From assembly GCA_001799845.1 (NCBI GenBank), contig MGUG01000005.1, forward strand, positions 43,662-107,661: DNA of 64,000 nucleotides. Reading direction: 5' to 3'. The translations under genes were made by a program, and so were the position numbers. Origin of the DNA: Elusimicrobia bacterium GWC2_64_44 (GTDB taxonomy: Bacteria > Elusimicrobiota > Elusimicrobia > Elusimicrobiales > UBA9959). How positions within the stretch are numbered: the first letter of the stretch is position 1; each line of letters begins with the position of its first letter. The notes below the pieces were generated by a model. The model saw only the letters and a list, made by a program, of their open reading frames with translations. It made no database searches and was not told the DNA's origin. Positions 1 to 9,024 of the stretch are shown piece by piece.

Positions 1-33
1 GCTCATGTGGTGAGGCGGCTGTCTCGGGAAATG

Positions 34-61
34 CGAAAGGCCCGGGAAACCGGGCCTTTCG
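34..61. terminator. Perfect 12-bp inverted repeat, likely intrinsic terminator
   Basis: CGAAAGGCCCGG-GAAA-CCGGGCCTTTCG; lies just downstream of the minus-strand ORF at 81-404. Confidence 0.45.
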
Positions 62-80
62 ATTTAAGGGGCCGGAACTC

Positions 81-404
81 TCAGTGTGCCAGCTCTTTGC
101 TTATATGCTCCCAGGCATCCTTCAGGTCGCGGGTGAGGCGGCGCAGTTCGGCAGCGCTCACTTTTTGCAGACCTTCGTACCGGGCTGCGGTGTCGTCGAC
201 TATCTTGTAGTAAGTCTCTTTGTTCATTTCTTTGAGGTTCTCTGCCGCTTCGAGCACCTCGCCCTTCATCTTGAATGCCCACCCGGAAAGTATCTCGCGG
301 TTCTTCGCCCCGCGCGCGCCGCTGAGCAGGTAAGTGCCGGCCGCGGCTATGGCCGCCAGCCCTATGCCCGTGCCCACTATCTTCTCGGTCTTCGTCATGG
401 TCAT
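81..404 (-). CDS. Small membrane-anchored hypothetical protein
   Basis: 107 aa ORF, N-terminal hydrophobic GTGIGLAAIAAAGTYLLSG then charged helical region. Confidence 0.5.
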   Translation of the reverse strand: MTMTKTEKIVGTGIGLAAIAAAGTYLLSGARGAKNREILSGWAFKMKGEVLEAAENLKEMNKETYYKIVDDTAARYEGLQKVSAAELRRLTRDLKDAWEHISKELAH

Positions 405-635
405 GCTGCCTCCCTTTATTCACCCTCGTCTGACAGCTAAATAATACCACCCTGCCGCCGCTGCTTTAAAGAGCGGCCGTCCGCAATCTGTGGACTTTTT
501 TCCTCCACCGGAGCAGACTCCTCCCGGGAGCGAAATAAGTCAACACAAAGCGGAAGGAGCCGCTTATACGCGCCGGGCTATTGCTGTATCATGAATTTAC
601 GCCGCTATAAGCGGCGGTTCCAACAGGGGGGTATC

Positions 636-1127
636 ATGAAAAACGTACTGATAGCGCTGGCCGTTGCGGTGGCCGCTTGCGGCCTGGCCGCGGCCCAGCA
701 GCCGATGGGCGGCATGGAGATGCCGGCCAAGAAAGGGACGATGAAGCAGGAAAAGAAAGAAATGAAGAAGTCCAAAATGACCAACTGGAAGGGGACCGTG
801 CAGGCCGTGGACGCGGCCGCCGGCAAGATCACGGTGACGGACAAGGAAGGCATGACCATGGTGATGCCGGTAACCGCCGAGACCAAGATCATGAAGGACG
901 GCAAGCCGGCCGTCATCGCCGACCTGATGGCCGGGCAAATGGTGCACATCATGTACGAGGGCGACATGAACATGCCAATGGTGAAGAAGATCAAGGTAAA
1001 AAAAGCCCATATGAAGAAAGAGAAGATGGAAAAGATGGAAAAGATGGAGAAGATGGAAAAGATGGAGAAGATGGAAAAACCGGGGATGATGGAAAAGAAG
1101 CCTGGCAACGGCGGAATGAACAAATAA
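636..1127 (+). CDS. Secreted Met/Lys-rich protein with DUF5666-like core and KME tandem repeat tail
   Basis: ATG at 636 preceded by AGGGGGG; signal peptide MKNVLIALAVAVAACGLAAAQ; core WKGTVQAVDAAAGKITVTDKEG; C-terminal (KME)n. Confidence 0.7.
   Translation: MKNVLIALAVAVAACGLAAAQQPMGGMEMPAKKGTMKQEKKEMKKSKMTNWKGTVQAVDAAAGKITVTDKEGMTMVMPVTAETKIMKDGKPAVIADLMAGQMVHIMYEGDMNMPMVKKIKVKKAHMKKEKMEKMEKMEKMEKMEKMEKPGMMEKKPGNGGMNK
1023..1076 (+). repeat. In-frame 9-nt tandem repeat aagatggaR x6 (Lys-Met-Glu)
   Basis: Direct reading of sequence. Confidence 0.95.
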
Positions 1128-1179
1128 ATACTGCCGGCCGGGGCCGCGGGGTTCCCGGCCGGCGGCTACAGGGGAATTT

Positions 1180-2025
1180 ATGCCTACATCGGGTGTGCTG
1201 GTCGAGACTGCGGAGCGGCCGGACTCCGGCAGGAAAGAACTGCCGCGGGGTTACGGGAAGACCATGGCGGCGCTGCTGCCGAGGGATCCCGACTGGATGT
1301 TCGTGTACTGGGAGATAACGGACGCAACCATGGCGGCCATCGCCGGCGAGCGCGGCTCAGGCGTCTTTACGGAAGCCCGGCAGGTGCTGCGGGTGCATGA
1401 CATGTCCGGCCCGGGCGGGGGCGCCGGTTATTTTGACGTGCCGGTGAGGTTCGAGGCTGGCAGCTGGTACGTGCATGTTCTTAACGGCGGGCGGGCCTAT
1501 CGCTGCGAGCTGGGCCTGGTGACCCCTGCGGGCGAGTTTATAGGGATAGTAGCCAGCAATACGGCGGTCCTGCCCTCGGCCCGCGTCTCCGATCTTACGG
1601 ACGAGCGGTGGCTGCAGGTGTCGCCCGATTTTGAAAAACTGCTGGAACTTTCCGGCGTGGAATATATCGGCAAGGGTTCCGGAGAAGTGGCCAAGTCGCT
1701 GGCCCAGCGCTGGGAGATGCTGCTGTCGGTGTTCTCGAGGGCTGCTTCGTGGGGGGTCAGCTCGCTCTCCTCCCGGGCCGGGCTGCCGCCGGCAGGAAAG
1801 AGTTTCCGGCTGGCCGCGGACTGCGAACTGGTGCTGTACGGGGCCACCGAACCGGACGCTTTCGTTACGGTGGCCGGACGCCGGGTGAAACTGAACCCGG
1901 ACGGTACCTTCTCCATGCGCTTCGCGCTGCCCGACGGAGTCACGGACCTGCCGATAAACGCGATGTCAGCGGACGAGAAAGAAGCGCGCAAGATAGAGCT
2001 GAGCGTTACGCGGCGCACAGCCTGA
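1180..2025 (+). CDS. DUF4912 domain protein
   Basis: 281 aa; PRGYGKTMAALLPRDPDWMFVYWEIT is typical of DUF4912. Confidence 0.75.
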   Translation: MPTSGVLVETAERPDSGRKELPRGYGKTMAALLPRDPDWMFVYWEITDATMAAIAGERGSGVFTEARQVLRVHDMSGPGGGAGYFDVPVRFEAGSWYVHVLNGGRAYRCELGLVTPAGEFIGIVASNTAVLPSARVSDLTDERWLQVSPDFEKLLELSGVEYIGKGSGEVAKSLAQRWEMLLSVFSRAASWGVSSLSSRAGLPPAGKSFRLAADCELVLYGATEPDAFVTVAGRRVKLNPDGTFSMRFALPDGVTDLPINAMSADEKEARKIELSVTRRTA

Positions 2026-2058
2026 TCCCGTCCTGCGTGGCGGCCGCGCGCCTTCCTC

Positions 2059-2084
2059 CCCCGGGCCCTGCGGCCCGGGGTTTT
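2059..2084 (+). terminator. Intrinsic terminator
   Basis: CCCCGGGCC-CTGC-GGCCCGGGG followed by TTTT. Confidence 0.75.
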
Positions 2085-2149
2085 CTTCGACGTGGCAAAA
2101 AAAGAGCGGGCCGGGAGCTTTCTCCCGGTACCCGCTCCGCCAGGCGCCG

Positions 2150-2320
2150 TCAGGCGCGCTTCTTTTTCATCTTCTCGCCGCAGCAGACCAGCTCAGCCGT
2201 CTCGCAGCCGCAGCCGCAGGGGTCCACTTCTATCACCGAGCCGCAGAGGCCGCAGGCGTACTTGGCGGGCGCCTTCGTCGCGGCGGTTTTTTTGGCCGCG
2301 TGTTTTTTCTTGGCTTTCAT
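2150..2320 (-). CDS. Desulforedoxin-like small Cys-rich protein, 56 aa (not in supplied ORF track)
   Basis: MKAKKKHAAKKTAATKAPAKYACGLCGSVIEVDPCGCETAELVCCGEKMKKKRA*; CxxC...CC spacing as in desulforedoxin/desulfoferrodoxin N-domain; directly downstream of SOD on same strand. Confidence 0.7.
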   Translation of the reverse strand: MKAKKKHAAKKTAATKAPAKYACGLCGSVIEVDPCGCGCETAELVCCGEKMKKKRA

Positions 2321-2360
2321 GGTTCCTCCGTGTCACCGCAGATAAATACAGCCCGGGCGC

Positions 2361-3047
2361 TTACCGTGGCAGGCGTCTTTCCACCGCCTCCCACTCCGTC
2401 ACGGCGAAGAACGCCTCAATGTACTTCGCCCTGTCCAGCTGGTAATCCGTCAGGTAGGCATGCTCGAACACGTCCATGATCAAGAGCGGCGTACAACCGG
2501 CCAGGTGGCCGCCATCGTGTTCGTTGATCCAGGCGTTGAAGAGCCTGCCGGACACATTGTCGCGGTACAGCGCAGCCCAGCCTATGCCGCGCATCAGGCC
2601 GGTGGCCGCGAAATCCTTCTTCCAGGCCTCGAAACCGCCGAACTGCTCCTGTATCGCCTTGTAGACGCGGCTGTTCTGCCGCGGCGTGCCGGTGCCGCCG
2701 AGGTTGCCGAAGTACAGCTCGTGCAGGCGCATGCCGTTGAACTCCCAGCCCAGGCGCCGCTTGAGCTCTCCGTACTCCGGGGTCTTTTCCTTGCCGCCTT
2801 CCAGCAGGTCGGCCAGTTTCTCCGTCAGCGCGTTGGTGTTGTTCACGTAGCCCTGGTAGAGTTTCATATGGTTGGCTATCAGCTGCGCGCTGAAGCCGGG
2901 CATCCCGGAAAGTTCCGTGTACTCCGCCGCTTTGTAAGCCTGTAGTGTTTGCTGCATGTTCTCCCCCCTTTTAGTTTCCTGCGCGCCGCCCGGCGCGGCG
3001 GTGAAGATCGCCGCCGCGGCGGCCAGCGCGGTCATTACTTTTCTCAT
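2361..3047 (-). CDS. Fe/Mn superoxide dismutase family protein with signal peptide
   Basis: LGWEFNGMRLHELYFGNLGG, GWAALYRD, DVFEHAYLTDY metal-ligand region; N-terminal signal sequence. Confidence 0.85.
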   Translation of the reverse strand: MRKVMTALAAAAAIFTAAPGGAQETKRGENMQQTLQAYKAAEYTELSGMPGFSAQLIANHMKLYQGYVNNTNALTEKLADLLEGGKEKTPEYGELKRRLGWEFNGMRLHELYFGNLGGTGTPRQNSRVYKAIQEQFGGFEAWKKDFAATGLMRGIGWAALYRDNVSGRLFNAWINEHDGGHLAGCTPLLIMDVFEHAYLTDYQLDRAKYIEAFFAVTEWEAVERRLPR

Positions 3048-3071
3048 TAGTCCCCCGGTACTTTAAAACGG

Positions 3072-3100
3072 AGGGAGCCTGGCGTCGCCGCCAGGTCCCT
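3072..3100 (-). other. GNRA-capped hairpin in the 5' leader of the SOD gene
   Basis: Minus strand AGGGA-CCTGGCG-GCGA-CGCCAGG-C-TCCCT, between SOD start and an upstream AGACC-ACGG-GGTCT hairpin. Confidence 0.4.
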
Positions 3101-3236
3101 GCACGTTTTCCCTACCCCAAAGACCCCGTGGTCTTCCCTCGCTTACAGGATAGCAACTGCCCAACGCATTGCTGATAGGGCATTGGCGCATTGTGTTGGC
3201 AGTTTTCCGCTTTGGCGCGCTGCCGGAAAAGCAAAA

Positions 3237-3264
3237 GACCGAAGGGCCTCCTCCGGTCTTCTAC
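3237..3264 (-). terminator. Intrinsic terminator of VOC gene
   Basis: AAGACCG...CGGTCTT stem; T-rich on minus strand. Confidence 0.5.
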
Positions 3265-3286
3265 CGCGCCGCCGCGGGCGCGCCGT

Positions 3287-3784
3287 TCAGCGCGCGCCGG
3301 CCTTGGCGAAGAACTCCTTCGCGCGCGCCTTCATCTCCTCCGGCGACACGTCCGCCGTGTGCGTGGCCACGGTCCAGAGGTAGCCGTACGGGTCCTTCAA
3401 CTGGCCCACGCGGTCGCCCCAGAACATGTCCTCCATCTTGCCCATGGCCCGGGCGCCGGCCTGGACCGCGGTCTTGAAGACGGCGTCCGAGTTCTCCACG
3501 TAGAGATAGAGAGACACCGTGGTGCCCTTCAGTTCCGAAGGCGCCCTGGCGCAGGACTCCTCGTGGCCCGGGTGGTCGGCCGGCTCGCTGCCCAACATGA
3601 AGTTGGAGTTGCCTATCCTCAGCTCGGCGTGCATGATGCTGCCGTCCGGGTTCTCCATGCGGTAGTTCTCCTTCGCGCCGAACGCCTTCTTGTAGAAGTC
3701 GATGGCGCGAGCCCCGTCCCTGATCACCAAGCCAGGCGTGATGGTGTGATAACCCTGCGGTACAGGTTTTACTTTGTTTTTCAT
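3287..3784 (-). CDS. VOC/glyoxalase-like (PhnB-type) protein
   Basis: GYHTITPGLVIRDGARAIDFYKKAFGAKE...FWGDRVGQLKDPYGYLWTVATH. Confidence 0.85.
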   Translation of the reverse strand: MKNKVKPVPQGYHTITPGLVIRDGARAIDFYKKAFGAKENYRMENPDGSIMHAELRIGNSNFMLGSEPADHPGHEESCARAPSELKGTTVSLYLYVENSDAVFKTAVQAGARAMGKMEDMFWGDRVGQLKDPYGYLWTVATHTADVSPEEMKARAKEFFAKAGAR

Positions 3785-4007
3785 TTTCCCTCCCCGGCCC
3801 CGGGCTTGTTGACTTACACGCTGCCGCGCGGGCCCGGCGGCCCCCGCTTTACTTATAAAAAAGTTCCCGAGGCGCGGTCAAGCCTCCGAATTCCGGAGAA
3901 AACATACCGGATTCAGCCGCTGCCGGGGCAGTGTCGGCCAAATAAGTTCTATCTTAAGAGGGGGTTTCCCCGACGGAGGAGTCGTCCGAAAGCGCCGATC
4001 TGACCGT

Positions 4008-4958
4008 TCAGCCGCCGCCGGACAGCTTCTTTAGTGCCGTCACAGCGTAGGTCCTGACATGCGGGTCCGGATCGTTCAGCAGGACCTTGAGCGGACCTTC
4101 GGCCCTGGGGTCGGCCAGCTTGCCCAACGCCTCAGCCGCGGCGATGCGCACCAGGGCGTTCCGGTCGGACAAGGCGGCGATCAGGCAGTCGAGCGAGGCG
4201 GGGTGGCCAATGGAGCCCAGGGACTCGGCCGCGGCGAAGCGCACTGTGAGGTTCCCGTCCTTGAGGACCTCGCAGAGCGGCGCTACGGCGTCGTCCCCGC
4301 CGACCACGCCCAGGGCCCCTACGGCCTGGTAGCGCACGTCGCCGCTGGGATCTTTGAGGGCGGCTATGAGGGCCCCGGCCGAGCCTGCGCCCATGCGCAT
4401 CAGCGCGGCGATAGCGGCTTTCCGGACCTGCGGGTTCGGGTCCTTGAGGGCGGCCACCAGGGGCTGCCCCGCCCGGGAGTCCTTGAGCAGCCCCAGGGTC
4501 TCTATCGCCGAGATACGGACGTTCTCGTTAAGGTCGGAGAGCGCCGCGATCAGCGGCTCCACCGCGACGGCGCTGCGCGTCTTGCGCAGCGCGATGGCGG
4601 CGAGGTTTCGCACGTCGGGGCTGGAGTCGCTGAGAGCCGCCGCCAACGGGGCGGCCGCCGATTCGTCGGTCACCTCCCCCAGCACCAGCGCGGCGCACTT
4701 TCGCACCTCGTCGCTGGAGTCCTTGAGGGAGTTGATAAGGGGATGCCAGGCCTTCGGCTGCTTGAACTGGGCCAGGGCCATTACGGCATAGGCGCGCACC
4801 TGGGACACGGGATCCTTGAGGGCCGCGGTGAGAGGCTTGAGCGCCAGGACGTTGTGGATCTCGCCGAGGGCCTGGGCCGCCTGCCTCCTGGCCTCAGGGT
4901 CCCTGGACTTCAGCCGGTCAAGCCACCAGCCGATGACCGAAGTTTCGCGCTCTTTCAT
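4008..4958 (-). CDS. HEAT-repeat (PBS lyase-type) protein
   Basis: Multiple ~31-aa repeats of type LxxALKDPxxxVRxxAAxALGxL; ATG at 4958 preferred over 5006. Confidence 0.85.
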   Translation of the reverse strand: MKERETSVIGWWLDRLKSRDPEARRQAAQALGEIHNVLALKPLTAALKDPVSQVRAYAVMALAQFKQPKAWHPLINSLKDSSDEVRKCAALVLGEVTDESAAAPLAAALSDSSPDVRNLAAIALRKTRSAVAVEPLIAALSDLNENVRISAIETLGLLKDSRAGQPLVAALKDPNPQVRKAAIAALMRMGAGSAGALIAALKDPSGDVRYQAVGALGVVGGDDAVAPLCEVLKDGNLTVRFAAAESLGSIGHPASLDCLIAALSDRNALVRIAAAEALGKLADPRAEGPLKVLLNDPDPHVRTYAVTALKKLSGGG

Positions 4959-5237
4959 AATGTCGCGCCCGCCAGCTCCCCATGCCCGCGCCTTGATTTT
5001 ACCCAACCCGCAATTTACAAACTTAGCGCCGCGCAGTCAACCACACAAAGGCTCATACTATTATTACTTTACCCGAAAGCCGGCCCGCACTCCGCTCCCC
5101 GCGCTCGCGGCTCTTGTCGGCCAGGCCGTATTTTGCGGGGCGCAAGTGATAATTTTTTGCGTATTTGTGGCGATTGACAGCGGACGGGCATTTTAACTCT
5201 AATGCCTCCAGAGGGTCAGATCGGACAAGGGGGACAC

Positions 5238-5759
5238 ATGAAAGTACACATGAACGTTTATGATTTCGCCATAAAGATGGAGCTGGACGGCAGGGGCTTT
5301 TACGAGGGACTGGCCCGGGAGACGCGGCACGCCGGCCTGCGCGGCATCTTCCTGCAGCTCGCCGCCGACGAGCAGAAGCACCAGGATATTTTCCAGACAC
5401 TGAAGAAGGAGGCCAGGCCGGAGACGATGAAGGCCAGCACCGCCCTTGAGCAGGCCAAGAGCGTGTTCGCGGACCTGCTGGCGAAAAAGGAAACTTTCGC
5501 CCCCGCCGGGGACCTGGACAGCTACCGGCACGCGATGAAACTGGAGGCGGACAGCTTCCGGCTCTACGAAGGTGCGGCCAAAAAGGAGCAGGACAAGGGG
5601 ATCAGGGAGCTCCTGCTGCTCATCGCCGGCGAGGAGCACAGGCACTACGATATCCTGCGGAACATCTACGATTTCGCCAACGCCCCCAGCCAGTACCTGG
5701 CCTGGAGTGAGTTCAGCAACCTGGAAGAGTTCCGGCAGTTCGGCCGCGACGTGGATTGA
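5238..5759 (+). CDS. Ferritin-like/rubrerythrin-type diiron protein
   Basis: Two helical repeats with E...E--H (AADEQKHQDIF; AGEEHRHYDIL). Confidence 0.75.
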   Translation: MKVHMNVYDFAIKMELDGRGFYEGLARETRHAGLRGIFLQLAADEQKHQDIFQTLKKEARPETMKASTALEQAKSVFADLLAKKETFAPAGDLDSYRHAMKLEADSFRLYEGAAKKEQDKGIRELLLLIAGEEHRHYDILRNIYDFANAPSQYLAWSEFSNLEEFRQFGRDVD

Positions 5760-5781
5760 CCGGAGCTTTAAGGCCGGATGA

Positions 5782-5822
5782 AAAAGCCCGGGAGAGGCAG
5801 CCGCCACTCCCGGGTATTTTTC
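5782..5822. terminator. Intrinsic terminator (possibly bidirectional, convergent genes)
   Basis: CCCGGGAG...CTCCCGGG followed by TATTTTT. Confidence 0.7.
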
Positions 5823-5835
5823 GTTAACAGGAAGG

Positions 5836-6612
5836 CTATCGGAATATCTCGCCGAAGAAGTCCAGCAGCGCCCGCCAGGAGCGGCGGTCTGCCTTTTCGT
5901 CATAGGCCCCCCCGCTCTTCACGTCGGACCCGGCGGCCGGGTTGCTGAAGCGGTGCACCGCCCCGCCGTAGGCCACCAGCTGCCAGTCGGCGCCTGCCGC
6001 GCGCATCTCTGCCTCGAACCCGGCCACCGCCGCCGAGGACACGAAAGGGTCGTCCGCGCCGTGATAGACCGCTATTTTTGCCTTAACGGCTCCGGGCGCC
6101 GCCGGCAGCGCGGTATCCAGGCTGCCGTGAAAACTGGCAGCGCCGGAGAGCGCCGCGCCCGAGCGCGCCAGCTCCAGCGCCGCGCCGCCGCCGAAGCAAT
6201 AGCCGATGACCGCCGTCCTGGCCGGGTCCACTCCTGGCTGTCTCTTCAGTTCGGCCAGCGCCGCCCCGGCGCGCCGCCGCAGCAGCGCCCTGTCTCCGCG
6301 GTATTTGCCGGCTTCCGCGGCAGCCGCCGCCTGCGTTGAGGGCCGCACGCCCTTGCCGTAGATATCCCCGGCGAGGGCCACGTAGCCCAGCTTCGCCAGC
6401 TGGTCGGCCCGGCTTTTTTCGTAAGGGCCCAGGCCGGTCCATTCGTGGAATACCACCACGCCGGGACGCTTGCCCTTCAGCGCCGGGTCGTAGGCCAGGT
6501 AACCCTCCAGCTTTACCTCCCCGTCGAAGTAGTCCACCTCCGCCGTCCTGATCTCCGCCCCGGCCCGGCCCGCCAGCGCCAGGCCCATCACCGCCGCCGT
6601 CAGTATTTTCAT
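5836..6612 (-). CDS. Secreted dienelactone hydrolase family protein
   Basis: VVVFHEWTGLGPYEKSRADQLAKLGYVALAGDIYGKG; GYCFGGGAALELA nucleophile; YHGADDPFV; signal peptide. Confidence 0.85.
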   Translation of the reverse strand: MKILTAAVMGLALAGRAGAEIRTAEVDYFDGEVKLEGYLAYDPALKGKRPGVVVFHEWTGLGPYEKSRADQLAKLGYVALAGDIYGKGVRPSTQAAAAAEAGKYRGDRALLRRRAGAALAELKRQPGVDPARTAVIGYCFGGGAALELARSGAALSGAASFHGSLDTALPAAPGAVKAKIAVYHGADDPFVSSAAVAGFEAEMRAAGADWQLVAYGGAVHRFSNPAAGSDVKSGGAYDEKADRRSWRALLDFFGEIFR

Positions 6613-6622
6613 ATCCCCCCCT

Positions 6623-7372
6623 TTATGCCTCATTCACCCGGCCGGAAGGCGGCAGTTCATAATTTCCGTAGTGCAGGTCGGTGCCGCGCTTGTAGCCGGG
6701 ATAAAATCTTTTCGCTACCAGGTCCGCCAACGGGTCGGTGAGGGCGTTGAGGAAGGTGTAGCTCACATTGTCTTCCAGGTGGTGCCTGGCGTGCAGGCGC
6801 TTGTCGAGCAGCAGCCGGGCCCGGCCCAGCAGCAGGACCCACCGTGAAGTGGAGTTGTGGGCCAGGTAATGCGAAACCTCCGCCACCGAGGATAATACGC
6901 CGAAATACGCCAGCCCCCAGACCAGCGCCGGGCTGACGCCGGGGGCGTAGGACAGAAGGGCGGCGGCGGCGAGACAGGGAACCAGCCACACCTTGGAACC
7001 GCTCTCGTTGAAGTATACGAAGGGCAGCGGGTGATCCTGGTACCGGGGCCGCTTGTGATGCAGGTGAAAATTGGCTATCAGCGGCCCGCCCAGGGACTCG
7101 TAATCGTCCATGCAGTCGGTGTGCATGTGCACCAGCCCGTTGACGAAGTCCGCCGCGAGGTAAGCCGCGGCAAAGACAAGCAACTGCCGCGCCGCTCCTA
7201 TGGAATGGGCGGAAGCCCTGTAAACCAGGAAAGCCTGCAGCGAGACATTGGCCGCCGCCACGAGCTTGCCGAAGACCTTGTACCGGCGCCGCCCCTCGTA
7301 GAGGGCCATCGCCGCGTTGAACTGGGCGCGCTTGAGGCGCAGCCCGTCGTCAGCTGTATCTTTGTTGGTCAT
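6623..7372 (-). CDS. CarF/TMEM189-like lipid (plasmanylethanolamine) desaturase domain protein
   Basis: His clusters NGLVHMHTDC, IANFHLHHKRPRYQD, VSHYLAH, KRLHARHHLEDN in a multi-TM context. Confidence 0.6.
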   Translation of the reverse strand: MTNKDTADDGLRLKRAQFNAAMALYEGRRRYKVFGKLVAAANVSLQAFLVYRASAHSIGAARQLLVFAAAYLAADFVNGLVHMHTDCMDDYESLGGPLIANFHLHHKRPRYQDHPLPFVYFNESGSKVWLVPCLAAAALLSYAPGVSPALVWGLAYFGVLSSVAEVSHYLAHNSTSRWVLLLGRARLLLDKRLHARHHLEDNVSYTFLNALTDPLADLVAKRFYPGYKRGTDLHYGNYELPPSGRVNEA

Positions 7373-7520
7373 AAAACAGCCGCGGCGCGAACTCGCCGCC
7401 GCCCCTTTGCCGCTATAATACCATAAAGGTACCGGGACCTCCCGGCCGGGCGCGAAAGCGCTAAAAGAATGCGGAATTCTGCCGCCGCGCTTATATTCTA
7501 CAATTCAGGCAGGGGGTAGC

Positions 7521-8585
7521 ATGTCTCTTGAAACAGAAGCCGAAAGGGTCCGCGCGCGGCGGAAGGCCGCCGGCCTGGAAGGGCTGGTGCGCGGCCTTGA
7601 GTTCGCCGTAATAAACGTACAGCCGGAGCTGCAGGCCGACGCCGCGGAAGAGTTGCTGCGCACTACGGGCCACTTCTGCCGCCAGGCCTATGAGGACGAG
7701 GATCACCGCGACTTCGTGCTGAGCACCCCGGGCTCGGCGGACCTGGTAGTCAGGTCGCGCCGGCGCGGCAAGAACCCGTTCGGCGGCGTCAACAGCCGCC
7801 GCCTGACCGCCAGGCTGCCGGACACGCGCCTGGAAACCTTCGTCTTTCTCGTCGAAGATCTGCCCAGGTACGCCGCCATCCAGAGGGGCCGCGGAATAAA
7901 GTTCCTGACCCCCCGCGTCGTGGAGAACGACAAGTATTTCTTTATCCAGACGCCGCCGTCCGCCTATACCGGCAATTCTACCGGCTTCGTGCAGTGGAAG
8001 GGCGCGGCGCGCGATTTCCTGCACAGCGGCGCGCGGGAACTGCCGCGGCCGGTCAAACCGGACCTGCCTTACCTTAAGAACATCGGCTGCCTGGACCACG
8101 CAGCCACCCGCGTCACGGCGGAGAACCGCGACCGGGCCATGCTGGAGTTCATGGACCTGACCGGTTACAACTTCGAGTTCGCCGTATACGTGGAGGAGCT
8201 GAACTCCATCACCAACGTCACGCGTGTGACGGAGACGGATTTCGCGCTGGTCTTCACGTCGGGTATAAAGCCCTTCGTCGACGAGGCCTCCTCCGGCCCG
8301 ACGGAGAAGTTCGTGCACCTCTACGGGGCCCGCACCCACCACCTGGCCTTCGACACGGAGAACATAGAAGACACTTTCGCCGCGCTGGCGCGCGACGGCA
8401 TGAAATACCTCATCGAGCTGGTGGGATCCGAGCAGGAAGGCCTGAAGCAGACCTTCACCGTACCTTCGAGGAACACCTTTCTCGTCAATGAATACATCCA
8501 CAGGTACGGGGACTTCGACGGCTTCTTCACCAGGAGCAACGTCACGGCCCTCACCCGGGCCTCGGGGAATATCCCCAACGATTAA
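7521..8585 (+). CDS. 4-hydroxyphenylpyruvate dioxygenase-like VOC dioxygenase
   Basis: CLDHAATRV; EFMDLTGYNFEFAVYVEELNSITNVTRV; TDFALVFTSGI; ARTHHLAFDTENI; NEYIHRYGDFDGFFTRSNV (2-His-1-Glu). Confidence 0.75.
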   Translation: MSLETEAERVRARRKAAGLEGLVRGLEFAVINVQPELQADAAEELLRTTGHFCRQAYEDEDHRDFVLSTPGSADLVVRSRRRGKNPFGGVNSRRLTARLPDTRLETFVFLVEDLPRYAAIQRGRGIKFLTPRVVENDKYFFIQTPPSAYTGNSTGFVQWKGAARDFLHSGARELPRPVKPDLPYLKNIGCLDHAATRVTAENRDRAMLEFMDLTGYNFEFAVYVEELNSITNVTRVTETDFALVFTSGIKPFVDEASSGPTEKFVHLYGARTHHLAFDTENIEDTFAALARDGMKYLIELVGSEQEGLKQTFTVPSRNTFLVNEYIHRYGDFDGFFTRSNVTALTRASGNIPND

Positions 8586-8620
8586 GATCCGCGGAACATT
8601 AAAGAGAGCAGGGAGGAAAC

Positions 8621-8974
8621 ATGTCTTACGTCGACGGTTACGTGCTGGCGGTCCCCAAAAAGAAGCTTGCGGCTTACCGCGTAATGGCCAGGCAAGGCGA
8701 GAAGGCCTGGCGCAAGCACGGAGTGCTGGACTATAAGGAATGCTCGGGCGACGACCTGAAGCCCAAGTGGGGCGTTCCGTTCACGCGCATGATGAAATGC
8801 CGCCCCGGCGAAACGGTGGTCTTCTCTTTCATCGTCTATAAATCCCGCGCCCACCGGGACCGGGTCAACGCCAAGGTGATGAAGGACATGGAGAAGATGC
8901 CCATGCCAAAGGACGTGCCCTTCGACATGAAGCGCATGGTCTACGGCGGGTTCAAGACGCTGGTCGGGGATTAG
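8621..8974 (+). CDS. DUF1428 family protein
   Basis: MSYVDGYVLAVPKKKLAAYRVMARQGEKAWRKHGVLDYKEC; KRMVYGGFKTLV. Confidence 0.85.
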   Translation: MSYVDGYVLAVPKKKLAAYRVMARQGEKAWRKHGVLDYKECSGDDLKPKWGVPFTRMMKCRPGETVVFSFIVYKSRAHRDRVNAKVMKDMEKMPMPKDVPFDMKRMVYGGFKTLVGD

Positions 8975-9024
8975 CTCGCGCCGCGAACTTTTTCCGTAAG
9001 CCGCGATACCCGGGAGGAAGGGTT

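Noticed and set aside
1023-1076. CRISPR-like repeat
   Set aside because: Contiguous 9-nt coding repeat without spacers.
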